Source: an uncultured bacterium | Lineage (GTDB): Bacteria; Verrucomicrobiota; Kiritimatiellia; RFP12; UBA1067 | NCBI GenBank assembly: GCA_902761035.1 | Contig: CACWIW010000016.1 | Span: 1-64,000 of the forward strand | Length of the DNA: 64,000 bases | Direction of reading: 5' to 3' | Part shown: positions 20,309-28,181 of the stretch, one piece after another | Position numbering within the stretch: position 1 is the stretch's first letter | Layout: the number at the start of each line of letters is the position of its first letter | Made by a program: the position numbers and the translations under genes | Notes under the pieces: model-generated | What the model was told of the DNA's origin: nothing | Database searches by the model: none | Seen by the model: only the letters and a program-made list of their open reading frames with translations

Positions 20309-21051
20309 ACGTAATCTACGAACCGAAGGGACGGGCGAGGGAATATTCGCCGCTTGCGTGTAACCTTTACATGGGTTGCACGCATGGGTGTAAGTACTGC
20401 TACGCCCCGGCGTGTATGCACAAGAAACCAGAAGTATGGCATGAGGCGGCGCGGGCTCGCAGTGAGAATGTGTTGAAGCTGTTTGAGAGGGATTGCGCGC
20501 GGCTTGCCAAGGAGCGCATCGACGATGAAACGCGGCGCGTTTTGTTCTGTTTCTTGAGTGACCCCTATCAGCCCTTGGAAAACGAATTGCATCTGACGAG
20601 GCGTGGAATCGCGATTGCCGCGCAACATGGCATCAAGGTTGATATCCTGACGAAGGGCGACGGCACCTTGATTGAACAGGATCTGCAACTCATGCTTGAA
20701 TCGCAGACGCACCTTGGCGTCACATTGAGCTTCATCAACGATACGTCACGCCAAGAGTGGGAGCCGATGGCGTCAACCGTGCAATCCCGCTTGCGAATCC
20801 TTAAGATGGCGCATGACTTGGGGATATACACATGGGTGAGCATGGAACCGGTGATTATTCCCGATGAGGCGTTGGAAGTGATTCGCAGGGCACACAGCTA
20901 CGTGGATTTCTGGAAGGTCGGCAAGCTCAACCACAATAAAGAGGTCGAGCAGTCTGTCAATTGGCCGAAGTTTCGGGAGGACGCCATCGCGTTGCTGGAA
21001 TCGTATGGAAGCAGATACTACATCAAGGAAGACTTGCGGAGGGCCGGATGA
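20305..21051 (+). CDS. DUF5131/phage Gp37-Gp68-like radical SAM-type protein
   Basis: A 248-residue protein with the three-cysteine cluster CTHGCKYC (~24-31) in the CxxxCxxC spacing of radical SAM enzymes, just downstream of NVIYEPKGRAREYSPLACNLYMG. It continues with FLSDPYQPLE, TKGDGTL and WVSMEPVI, matching the DUF5131/spore-photolyase-like family. It probably binds a [4Fe-4S] cluster and SAM; the substrate is unknown. ATG 20305 gives the family N-terminus, follows AAGGAGAG, and overlaps the tcmP stop by 4 bases. The next small gene overlaps its stop in the same way, so the three genes form a tightly coupled operon. Confidence 0.88.
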   Translation: MNVIYEPKGRAREYSPLACNLYMGCTHGCKYCYAPACMHKKPEVWHEAARARSENVLKLFERDCARLAKERIDDETRRVLFCFLSDPYQPLENELHLTRRGIAIAAQHGIKVDILTKGDGTLIEQDLQLMLESQTHLGVTLSFINDTSRQEWEPMASTVQSRLRILKMAHDLGIYTWVSMEPVIIPDEALEVIRRAHSYVDFWKVGKLNHNKEVEQSVNWPKFREDAIALLESYGSRYYIKEDLRRAG

Positions 21052-21191
21052 AGATTGACATGACAACAACCAATCTGCAATTCGAGTCCTCTTATGTCGA
21101 GGATGACAAGGAACTCAATGTGCTTGTCTCGACGAAGATTATGCCTGACGAAAAGCCCGGCGATCCCGAACCGCGTTGGACGATTATGTAG
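21048..21191 (+). CDS. 47-residue protein of the tcmP operon
   Basis: A small acidic protein beginning MKIDMTTTNLQFES and ending EPRWTIM; no family recognised. Its ATG overlaps the stop of the radical SAM-type gene by 4 bases (ATGA), the same arrangement as between the first two genes, which argues that it is a real, translationally coupled third component. It has no membrane segment and no cysteine. It ends 37 bases before the McrB-like gene, so the operon may continue into the restriction pair. Confidence 0.65.
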   Translation: MKIDMTTTNLQFESSYVEDDKELNVLVSTKIMPDEKPGDPEPRWTIM

Positions 21192-21228
21192 ACCCAGAAA
21201 CTTGCAATCTCACCATAAAAGGTAACCC

Positions 21229-22632
21229 ATGAACAAGGAAGAACTGATTGATAAGTTGATCGAGTTGTATACCGATCCAAACATTCCTGTCACAGCAGCG
21301 GGTGGTATTTTTGCTTTTACCTACGGCGATTTGGTTGTAGACGTCTATAAGCCGACTGAATTGATGAATGCCGCCAGTAAAAAAGACGCACGTATAAACA
21401 AGCGATATGAGGCGGAACTTGGCAGTGCATTTAACATGTACCGATATTTCAGGGCGCATCCTGACCAATTTGTAGGGTACAACGCAACGAAGTCACAACG
21501 AGGGGCTGTTGAAGATTCGTACCAGCTCATCACCTATGGTGCGCCTGGAACGGGGAAGTCGTTCAATATCGATAAGATTGTCAACGACAAGGGATGTGTT
21601 CATTTCCGTACGACGTTCCATCCTGATTCGGACTACGCGAGTTTTGTTGGATGCTACAAGCCTATTGTGAAGGAATACGATAGGATTGTCGCGCTAGGGA
21701 AGAAGATAGAAAATGCCGAACTTGACGCAGGGGTACCCGATGAATTGCGTAAGGAGAGGAAGATCGAATACACGTTCGTCGAGCAGGCGTTTACAAAAGC
21801 GTATGTTGCGGCGTGGAAGAATAAAGCATCGGCGATTGCAAATGGAGGGCAAGCGGCAGAACCCGTGTATCTCATAATTGAGGAAATCAATCGCGGGAAC
21901 TGTGCACAGGTGTTCGGCGACATCTTTCAGTTGCTCGACCGCGAAGGTGGATTCTCGAAATATCCTATTTGTGCGGACGATGATCTGCACCGCCATTTAG
22001 AGGTCGTGTTTAAGGGATTGGACTTCGGTTCACAATATGCAAAAGTTCAAACAGGTGAAGAGCTGGTGCTTCCCGACAATCTCTACATCTGGGCGACGAT
22101 GAACACAAGCGATCAGTCGCTGTTTCCGATGGACAGCGCGTTCAAGCGTCGCTGGGATTGGGAGTATGTTCCGATATCGGAAGGCGTTGACGAGAATACC
22201 AAGCAGAAGCTTGATTGGAACATTGTCGTGAAGGATGTGGAGAAGCAGCCAGATGGTACGGAGAAGGAGGTAACGGTGCTGTATTCATGGTGGCAATTCC
22301 TTCAGATCATCAACACGAAGATTTACCATCTGACCGATTCTGAGGACAAGGAACTGGGCTACTTCTTTGCCAAGCCCGATTCGGCTGAAGGCATTTCGGC
22401 AAAGCTTTTCGTCAACAAGGTGGTGTTCTACCTCTGGACGGATGTTTACAAGAACTACGGTGTCGACAACATCTTCAAGGGGTCGGACAATGGCGCGACG
22501 ACCGAAGAGGAAAAGGCGAAGGGTGTGCCGTTCCGGCAGTTCTTCGACGAAGCGGGGAAGAACGCCAATATGGGCACTTTGAAAAACTTCTTCAAAGCAA
22601 TCGGCTTGAAGTCATCCCTCCCGACAGCGTAA
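21229..22632 (+). CDS. McrB-like AAA+ GTPase/ATPase of a type IV-like restriction system
   Basis: A 467-residue AAA+ protein. Walker A GAPGTGKS is at ~104-111, Walker B VYLIIEEINRGN at ~213-224 (the McrB-type signature), and sensor/arginine region WATMNTSDQSLFPMDSAFKRRWDW at ~289-312. The N-terminal ~95 residues lack a recognisable methyl-DNA reader. McrB-type motors hydrolyse nucleotide to drive DNA translocation with a nuclease partner; that partner is the next gene, 10 bases downstream. AAAAGG precedes ATG 21229. The gene is AT-richer than the core genome. It may extend the tcmP operon or form its own defence unit. Confidence 0.87.
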   Translation: MNKEELIDKLIELYTDPNIPVTAAGGIFAFTYGDLVVDVYKPTELMNAASKKDARINKRYEAELGSAFNMYRYFRAHPDQFVGYNATKSQRGAVEDSYQLITYGAPGTGKSFNIDKIVNDKGCVHFRTTFHPDSDYASFVGCYKPIVKEYDRIVALGKKIENAELDAGVPDELRKERKIEYTFVEQAFTKAYVAAWKNKASAIANGGQAAEPVYLIIEEINRGNCAQVFGDIFQLLDREGGFSKYPICADDDLHRHLEVVFKGLDFGSQYAKVQTGEELVLPDNLYIWATMNTSDQSLFPMDSAFKRRWDWEYVPISEGVDENTKQKLDWNIVVKDVEKQPDGTEKEVTVLYSWWQFLQIINTKIYHLTDSEDKELGYFFAKPDSAEGISAKLFVNKVVFYLWTDVYKNYGVDNIFKGSDNGATTEEEKAKGVPFRQFFDEAGKNANMGTLKNFFKAIGLKSSLPTA

Positions 22633-22642
22633 TGGAATCCGC

Positions 22643-24859
22643 ATGCGCGTTCTCATTGAGCAATATGCGTATGACGTCAAGTCCCTGGAACCGGGACTGA
22701 GGAAGATCGGCCTTGAGTCCAACGGCAAAATCGCCTTGGACGAGGTGGGGTATTACCTCAATTCCGACATCAAGGACTGCGTGTTCATTCTGCCCAAGGT
22801 CATTCTGTGGCTTGAGAAGGATGCGCAGGGTAATGTCGTGAAGGACGAGAACGGCGATCCCGTGGAGAAGGTGCTCGGGAAGTATTCGCCAGAGGAGTTC
22901 ATCCGCCCGGACAAATTGAATTTGTCCGCCGAGGAGCGTGGTTTCATCTACGGTTTTTCGACGTGGATATACAGGGCGCTTTGTGTTTACAACAAGACGA
23001 ATCCCAAGAACGGAATCGTGTTTGAACGGCATACGCCCCATGTTTCCCAGACGGGGAAACGGCGCAAGAGCGAGACCCTGCTTGACGTGCTTCTTTCGAT
23101 TCAGGATTTTGCCAAGGACAATCAGGACTTCTTCTTCTTTACGGTGCGAAACAGGCACAGCGGTTTCAACAAGATAAACTGGTCAAAGACTGTGTCTAAA
23201 ACGGCGGCTGCGTGGCAGGAGGATTCGCCCGTGTATGTGAAGCTCGTCAACAAGAGGCGGGAGATCGACTTCGACGAGGAACTTCTCGTTATCTTCTTCT
23301 CGATTCTCAACCACATGAAGAAACGGTACGGATTCAATGTCAAGATCGACCTTGGATATGAATTGATCACGGGCGGACGTTTTCAGTCCTACATTGAGAA
23401 AGGCATGGGCAAAAGACGGCTTTTGGCGATCAAATACAAGTACTTCTCCGACAGAGCGTTGCGGCTATGGGATTTGTGCTATGCGTTCTTCGACCTCAAC
23501 CACGGGATCTACTTGAGCGGTGATCATGAGGAGTATCTGCTGGCTCGTTCGTTCGACAGGGTGTTTGAGGCGATGATTGACGAGCTTGTGGGAGATCGCA
23601 AGACAGACCTTCCGCGCAGCCTTGTAAATCAAGATGACGGCAAGCGCGTCGATCACATGTACCTTTGGAAAGAGCTGATGGAGAATCCTTCTGGGGAACG
23701 CCAGATATTCTACATTGGCGACAGCAAGTATTACAAATACAATACTCCGTTGGGGCGCGAGGCGGTGTACAAGCAGTTCACGTACGCGAAGAACGTCATA
23801 CAGTGGCATCTGGACCTCTTTCTGGACGAATCCGGCCCTGACGCAGACAGGGAGGCGGAGAGGCAGAAATACGCCGGCTCGAGCGAACTGCGCGACAGGG
23901 TGACGGAGGGCTATAATATCGTTCCCAATTTCTTTATCAGCGCGATGATGAGTTCCGATTTGCGCGGAGGATTTCTGGATGATTCCATAACGCAGACTTC
24001 CAAGGGCAAAAAGCAATTCTTCTCGCGCCAGTTCGAGAACCGGATTTTCGACCGCGATACGTTGATTGTCGCTCATTACGATGTGAATTTCCTGTTCATC
24101 ATCTCCCTCTATGCGCAAGAGAACGCCTATCGAAAGGCGGCATGGAAGGGGAAAGTGCGTGAGCAGTTCAGAAACGAAATCAGGAAGCTTCTGACGGACT
24201 ATTATGATTTCTATGCCATGACGCCGAGGTTGATCGGACATGAAGAAGAGTTCTTGAAGTCGGATTTCGCAAAGATTCTCGGGAAAGTGTACAAGCCATT
24301 TGGGGATGTTGACGGCAGACCATATTATTCTCTCGCATTGGAGCGGGCCGATCCCGCCAAGGATAATGCAGACGTAAAAGCGTGGTTGGAGAAATGTTTT
24401 ATCGTTGAACCGTGCGCACTGGGCGAAGATCCGGTTGTGAAATTACAAGGACAGGTGGCGGCGTTGCATGGTGCCAAGGCGGGGGATACGTATTCCGAGG
24501 CTAATGTTCAGGAAACGGTCTTATTCGGCACTTGCCGGGGGAAAGATCAACTTGACTTTATCGCGAGTCACAACGTGTATCACATGTCGCTTGAGAATGC
24601 CAAGCGATTTGGTGTCTTGACTAAGGAAGATGCGGCGTCAAAGAAAGTCCTTTATATCATGCCTACGATGCGTGGTGGCGACACATTAATACATCGATTC
24701 AGAATCACGCGCTTTTCAGGGGAAGTAAGCAAGGCGAATATTATTGAGCTTGGTTGGTCAAGTCCCAGCTCGGAGAAATACTGGCTGTGGAATGTCGAAC
24801 CATTGCCGTTGGCTCCTTCATCTGTGTCGAAACAAGCTGAAGACGAAGGTACGCCATGA
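22643..24859 (+). CDS. LlaJI/McrC-like restriction nuclease subunit
   Basis: A 738-residue partner of the McrB-like motor. A PD-(D/E)XK site is visible around QIFYIGDSKYYKYN (~353-366; D-S-K) with upstream acidic residues in GKRVDHMYLWKELMEN, followed by QFTYAKNVIQWHLDLF, a typical McrC/LlaJI-type nuclease layout. The N-terminal ~200 residues (plus GYELITGGRFQSYIEKGMGKRR) probably bind the motor or DNA, and the C-terminal ~150 residues are unassigned. It is predicted to cut DNA when driven by the motor at 21229. ATG 22643 is 10 bases after the motor stop with a poor ribosome site, so coupling is likely. It could equally be described as a DUF2357-type protein. Confidence 0.75.
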   Translation: MRVLIEQYAYDVKSLEPGLRKIGLESNGKIALDEVGYYLNSDIKDCVFILPKVILWLEKDAQGNVVKDENGDPVEKVLGKYSPEEFIRPDKLNLSAEERGFIYGFSTWIYRALCVYNKTNPKNGIVFERHTPHVSQTGKRRKSETLLDVLLSIQDFAKDNQDFFFFTVRNRHSGFNKINWSKTVSKTAAAWQEDSPVYVKLVNKRREIDFDEELLVIFFSILNHMKKRYGFNVKIDLGYELITGGRFQSYIEKGMGKRRLLAIKYKYFSDRALRLWDLCYAFFDLNHGIYLSGDHEEYLLARSFDRVFEAMIDELVGDRKTDLPRSLVNQDDGKRVDHMYLWKELMENPSGERQIFYIGDSKYYKYNTPLGREAVYKQFTYAKNVIQWHLDLFLDESGPDADREAERQKYAGSSELRDRVTEGYNIVPNFFISAMMSSDLRGGFLDDSITQTSKGKKQFFSRQFENRIFDRDTLIVAHYDVNFLFIISLYAQENAYRKAAWKGKVREQFRNEIRKLLTDYYDFYAMTPRLIGHEEEFLKSDFAKILGKVYKPFGDVDGRPYYSLALERADPAKDNADVKAWLEKCFIVEPCALGEDPVVKLQGQVAALHGAKAGDTYSEANVQETVLFGTCRGKDQLDFIASHNVYHMSLENAKRFGVLTKEDAASKKVLYIMPTMRGGDTLIHRFRITRFSGEVSKANIIELGWSSPSSEKYWLWNVEPLPLAPSSVSKQAEDEGTP

Positions 24860-24862
24860 TAC

Positions 24863-24956
24863 TATGGTATAATACGGGCGGAGGACGGAAATGAACGCTG
24901 AAGAAATCAAGAACGACGCGAATAAGGGCGAAATGACGGAAACGGGAGGTGGTTGA
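24863..24956 (+). promoter_or_regulatory. Promoter and 21-codon leader peptide before the AlbA-type gene
   Basis: TATGGTATAAT (24863-24873) is followed by GGAGG and a 21-codon frame starting at ATG 24891 (MNAEEIKNDANKGEMTETGG-). It ends one base before the start of the next gene, overlapping its ribosome site. The same promoter and MNAE start recur at 26869-26915. Confidence 0.6.
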
Positions 24957-24957
24957 A

Positions 24958-26862
24958 ATGAGAATTGAAGAATACACGGCGCAAGAGCTGTTTGAGTTGC
25001 TGAACGAGCTTGACGAGACCGACTCGCTTGAGGCGAAGTCGCTCCATGAGGACTCGACGAGATCCATCATGGAGTCGGTGTGCGCGTTCTCGAACGAGCC
25101 GGGGATGGGCGGCGGGGTGATACTGCTCGGCGCGCGGGAATCGAAAGATGTTGATCGCGACGCACCGCTGTATGTGGCAGAGGGCGTGGACGACCCCGAC
25201 AAGGCCCAGCTCGACATTTCCACCCAGTGCGCGTCCATGTTCAACATCCCCGTGCGTCCGAGGATTTCCGTTGAAAAGGTCTGTGGCAGGCCGATGCTGA
25301 AGATATTCGTGCCGGAACTGCCGACGGGACGCAAGCCGCTCTATTTCAAGCGGGACGGACTGCCGTCTGGAGCATTCCGGCGCGTGGGAAGCTCTGACCA
25401 GCATTGCACGGCGGATGACATCGGTGAACTTCTGCGGAGCGAGGACGAGTCCTACGACGAGAAGCCGATGCGAGGCGTGGCATTGGCAGATATTGACGAG
25501 GCTGCGGTGTCGTTGTATCGCAAGTTGCGGAGTGACGTCAATCCCATGGCCGAGGAGCTCAAATACGACACGCCGGAACTTTTGGAATCGCTTGGTTGTC
25601 TCGACAAGGACGACAAGAATCGCCTTAATGTGGGCGGGCTTCTGCTCTTTGGATCGGCCAAGGCGCTGAGGCGCGCGATGCCGACGGTGCGGGTTGACTA
25701 TATTCGCGTGCAGGGCAACGAGTGGGTCGCGAACCCGGACGAGTCGTTCAGGTCTGTCGATATGCGCGGTTCCCTGCTGATGCTTGCGTTTCGTGTCGTC
25801 GAGGCAGTCAACGCCGATCTTCCCAAGGGGTTTCTGCTTTCCGATGAAATACAGGCGAAAAGTACCGGGTTGCCTGTCAAGGTTCTTCGTGAGGCCGTCG
25901 TCAACGCTTTGATGCATGCCGATTATCGCGTCGGGCGTCCGTTGCAGGTCATCCGTTACGACAATCGCATCGAAATCATCAATGCCGGATATTCCCTCAA
26001 GCCGGAAAACGACCTTGGCAGTCCGGGCAGCGTTATCCGCAACAAGATTATCGCTCCCGTGTTCCATGACACCAACCTTGCCGAGATGAAGGGCAGCGGC
26101 ATCCGCCGGATGCGCAGGCTGATGTCGGAGGCGCAGATGTCCGTGCCGACGTACGAATCCGACCGTATCGGGAATTCCTTTACGATGCGGCTTCTTCTGC
26201 ACCATTTTCTTGGGGAGGACGATCTTGCGTGGCTGGCGCAATTCAAGGGGGTGTCGCTCGATGACGATCAAAGGAACATCCTTGTTTTTCTGCGGGAGGT
26301 TGGAGCCGTGGACAATCGTGTCTATAGGCAGTTTGCCGGATGTGACACCTTGAAGGCGAGCGCGAAATTGAGCATGATGCGCGATGCAGGGTTGCTGGAG
26401 ATGAAGGGCAGGGGCAAAGCGACCTACTATGTGCCAGGTGATAGATTCCCTGCCGCAAAGCACGAAACTACCGCACCTCTGGCTCAAACTACACTACCTC
26501 AAGGCCAAACTACACTACCTCAAGACCAAACTACACCACCTCAGGCCCAAACTACCGCACCTCAAGGCCAAACTACCGCACCTCTGGCTCAAACTACCGC
26601 ACCTTTACCAAAAGATTTAGTGTCTGATCTTGCGGCATTGGGTAGGAAAGCACCCCGTGAACGGGTTGTGGAACTGATGGTTCGCTTATGTTCATGTCGT
26701 GCCATGACCAAAGACGATCTTGTGAAATATCTCAAGAGGAGCGACGCAACGGTTAAGCATATTGCTGCATCGCTTGTTGGAACTCGACTTTCCTATCTTT
26801 ATCCTGAAGTAATCCACCATCCGAATCAGGCTTACGTTGCCTTGGAATCAGAAGGGGAATAG
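24958..26862 (+). CDS. AlbA_2 (Schlafen-type) domain protein with C-terminal heptapeptide repeats
   Basis: A 634-residue protein. The N-terminal AlbA_2/Schlafen-type nucleic-acid domain (~10-140) includes ETDSLEAKSLHED and GGGVILLGARESK; a RecG-related HATPase_c_4 region follows (LREAVVNALMHADYRVGRPLQVIRYDNRIEIINAG, ~315-350), then winged-helix segments. Family members are predicted regulators or defence factors. At ~500-550 seven tandem heptads of the form TTxPxxQ occur (TTAPLAQ, TTLPQGQ, TTLPQDQ and so on), encoded by 21-bp repeats. A second winged-helix-like domain closes the protein. ATG 24958 has GGGAGGT 7 bases ahead. It follows the restriction pair after ~100 bases with its own promoter. 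Confidence 0.82.
   Translation: MRIEEYTAQELFELLNELDETDSLEAKSLHEDSTRSIMESVCAFSNEPGMGGGVILLGARESKDVDRDAPLYVAEGVDDPDKAQLDISTQCASMFNIPVRPRISVEKVCGRPMLKIFVPELPTGRKPLYFKRDGLPSGAFRRVGSSDQHCTADDIGELLRSEDESYDEKPMRGVALADIDEAAVSLYRKLRSDVNPMAEELKYDTPELLESLGCLDKDDKNRLNVGGLLLFGSAKALRRAMPTVRVDYIRVQGNEWVANPDESFRSVDMRGSLLMLAFRVVEAVNADLPKGFLLSDEIQAKSTGLPVKVLREAVVNALMHADYRVGRPLQVIRYDNRIEIINAGYSLKPENDLGSPGSVIRNKIIAPVFHDTNLAEMKGSGIRRMRRLMSEAQMSVPTYESDRIGNSFTMRLLLHHFLGEDDLAWLAQFKGVSLDDDQRNILVFLREVGAVDNRVYRQFAGCDTLKASAKLSMMRDAGLLEMKGRGKATYYVPGDRFPAAKHETTAPLAQTTLPQGQTTLPQDQTTPPQAQTTAPQGQTTAPLAQTTAPLPKDLVSDLAALGRKAPRERVVELMVRLCSCRAMTKDDLVKYLKRSDATVKHIAASLVGTRLSYLYPEVIHHPNQAYVALESEGE
26464..26610 (+). repeat. 21-bp coding tandem repeat in the AlbA-type gene
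   Basis: About seven units of CxAACTACxCxACCTC-type sequence, each giving a heptad starting Thr-Thr. Copy number could vary by slippage without shifting the frame. Confidence 0.85.
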
Positions 26863-26868
26863 TATAAC

Positions 26869-27508
26869 GGTAAGCGTGGTATTATAGTGGTGGAGTGCGA
26901 AAATGAACGCTGAAAAACTTGAAAAGATTGTCGTACAATGCCTTGAGGCTGCTTGCGCGTTCAAGAAGCCTGTTGCGAATGTCAAGATCGTTTCCGGTGG
27001 GCAGACGGGGGTGGATCGCGGCGTATTGGAGGCGGCGACGGCCCTTGGCCTTGATTTTGGAGGATGGTCACCGCACGGATGGATTGCAGAAGACGGGACG
27101 ATTTCGTGGGGTGTGATTGTTCCGCACCGTAATCGCACGCGGGTTTTGGGTGGTTTGCTTTGTGCCTTTTACAACGGGCGGGACGCCCGTTGTGCCAGTT
27201 GCGGGCGAGACGCCCGCCACCCCGATAACGGGCAAGATGCCCGGTGTCCCTGTTGCGCCGCCAAGATGGCGGCGTTCCCAGTTAGAGCGCGACAAGCGCG
27301 GCCCCTCCCGTGGCGGCGGTCGCGGGGGAGCGCGCCCCTCCCTGTTGCGCCGCCAAGATGGCGGCGTTCCCAGTTAGGCCTCCCGTCGCCGCCAGGATGG
27401 CGGCGTTCCCAGTCAACGCCGCTTTCCAGACAGTGTAGGAGCCTCCCATCGCAGGAAATCATTCAAAATACACGCGAAAACGTCATATCAAGACAAAAAC
27501 GATGTTAA
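26869..27508 (+). pseudogene. Truncated SLOG/YpsA-type (putative molybdenum carrier-like) gene with leader copy
   Basis: From ATG 26903 the product reads [10 protein letters not shown], then [29 protein letters not shown] and AEDGTIS, the nucleotide-binding start of the SLOG-type putative molybdenum carrier family (usually ~150-180 residues). After ~75 codons it runs into GC-rich palindromic repeats, so its C-terminal half is lost and the frame to 27508 is repeat-derived. The promoter and first codons copy the leader at 24863. SLOG proteins sense nucleotide ligands in some defence systems, which fits the island. Confidence 0.7.
27150..27430. repeat. Block of REP-like palindromes
   Basis: Consecutive hairpins: GGGCGGGACGCCC, GCGGGCGAGACGCCCGC, GGGCAAGATGCCC, and three CGCCGCCAxGATGGCGGCG units each followed by TTCCCAGT. 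The same 17-base GCGGGCGAGACGCCCGC occurs inside the coding region at 37797. Confidence 0.85.
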
Positions 27509-27523
27509 GCGCGTTGTATTTTG
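27464..27523. repeat. Long imperfect inverted repeat
   Basis: CAAAATACACGCG at 27464-27476 pairs with CGCGTTGTATTTTG at 27510-27523 (one bulge). Confidence 0.6.
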
Positions 27524-27552
27524 ATATACAGACAAGAAGGGCTGTCACATTT

Positions 27553-27593
27553 TGTCGATTTTCTGGCACACTTTTTGTGTCAGAAAATCGACA
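27553..27593. repeat. Large hairpin with 18-bp stem
   Basis: Arms TGTCGATTTTCTG and CAGAAAATCGACA pair perfectly over 13 bp and the stem extends inward by about five further pairs (one G-T) to a 5-base loop. It lies in a gene-free stretch. Confidence 0.8.
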
Positions 27594-27760
27594 GATTGTG
27601 CTATTGAATTTGGCCTTTAAATGTTATTCAAAATGATATTGCTTGCATTTAGATCAATTAAAGGCGATCTTGAATTTCCTTCTGCGATGGAGGCGCTTGC
27701 AAGAGTGCTTTGGGCGTCGTGTGAGCGCGAGACGGGCCGCGCTTCTCCCTTGGAGGGAGG

Positions 27761-27940
27761 GGGGATTTTTGAGACCTATAGAGGGTTTGGACTCCCTAGG
27801 CAAGGGGGGATTTTTGAGACCTAAGGCGGGGTTGACCTCCCTAGGAAGAGGGGATTTTTGAGACTTAGCCAGGGTTTGACTTCCCTACTAGGGATTTTGG
27901 GGTTCCCTACTAGGCCGGTTTGATCTCCCTACGAGAAGAC
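27761..27940. repeat. Four degenerate ~44-bp direct repeats
   Basis: GGGATTTTTGAGACxTA...GGGTTTG-ACTCCCTA units start near 27761, 27806, 27850 and 27890 (periods ~45, 44 and 40). The last unit is degenerate. No frame across them is convincing, and the region 27510-28140 otherwise shows no gene. Confidence 0.75.
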
Positions 27941-28028
27941 GGTTGAAGGGGTGTCGGCGGCGGCTCGCCGGGACGGCTCGCCCCACCGAGTGAAGCGGCG
28001 AGAGTGGCGAGGGCCGCGACAATCGCGG

Positions 28029-28088
28029 CACCTCCCGTTGTGGCGCGGCACCTCCCGTTGTGGCGCGGCACCTCCCGTTGCGCGGGGA
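28029..28088. repeat. 20-bp tandem repeat
   Basis: Three copies of CACCTCCCGTTGTGGCGCGG, the last incomplete. It lies upstream of the helicase promoter. Confidence 0.85.
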
Positions 28089-28143
28089 GAGGGCGGAAGA
28101 ATTTTAAAATGGCGGGTGAGGTTTTACGCGGGGGGCGAAAGAG

Positions 28144-28154
28144 TATGGTATAAT
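28144..28154 (+). promoter_or_regulatory. Extended -10 promoter of the helicase gene
   Basis: TATGGTATAAT ends immediately before an in-frame ATG at 28155, which therefore cannot be the start of translation. The next in-frame ATG at 28182 is used. Confidence 0.6.
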
Positions 28155-28181
28155 ATGCGCCGAAAACAAGCGATATCAGAC

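Noticed and set aside
27109-27508. C-terminal half of the SLOG-type frame as a genuine protein
   Set aside because: Its residues derive from REP palindromes and it loses similarity to the family after ~75 codons.
27564-27580. CTGGCACACTTTTTGTG as a sigma-54 promoter
   Set aside because: It has GT instead of the essential GC and is part of the large hairpin.
27761-27940. ~44-bp repeats considered as a CRISPR
   Set aside because: The units are contiguous and degenerate, with no unique spacers.
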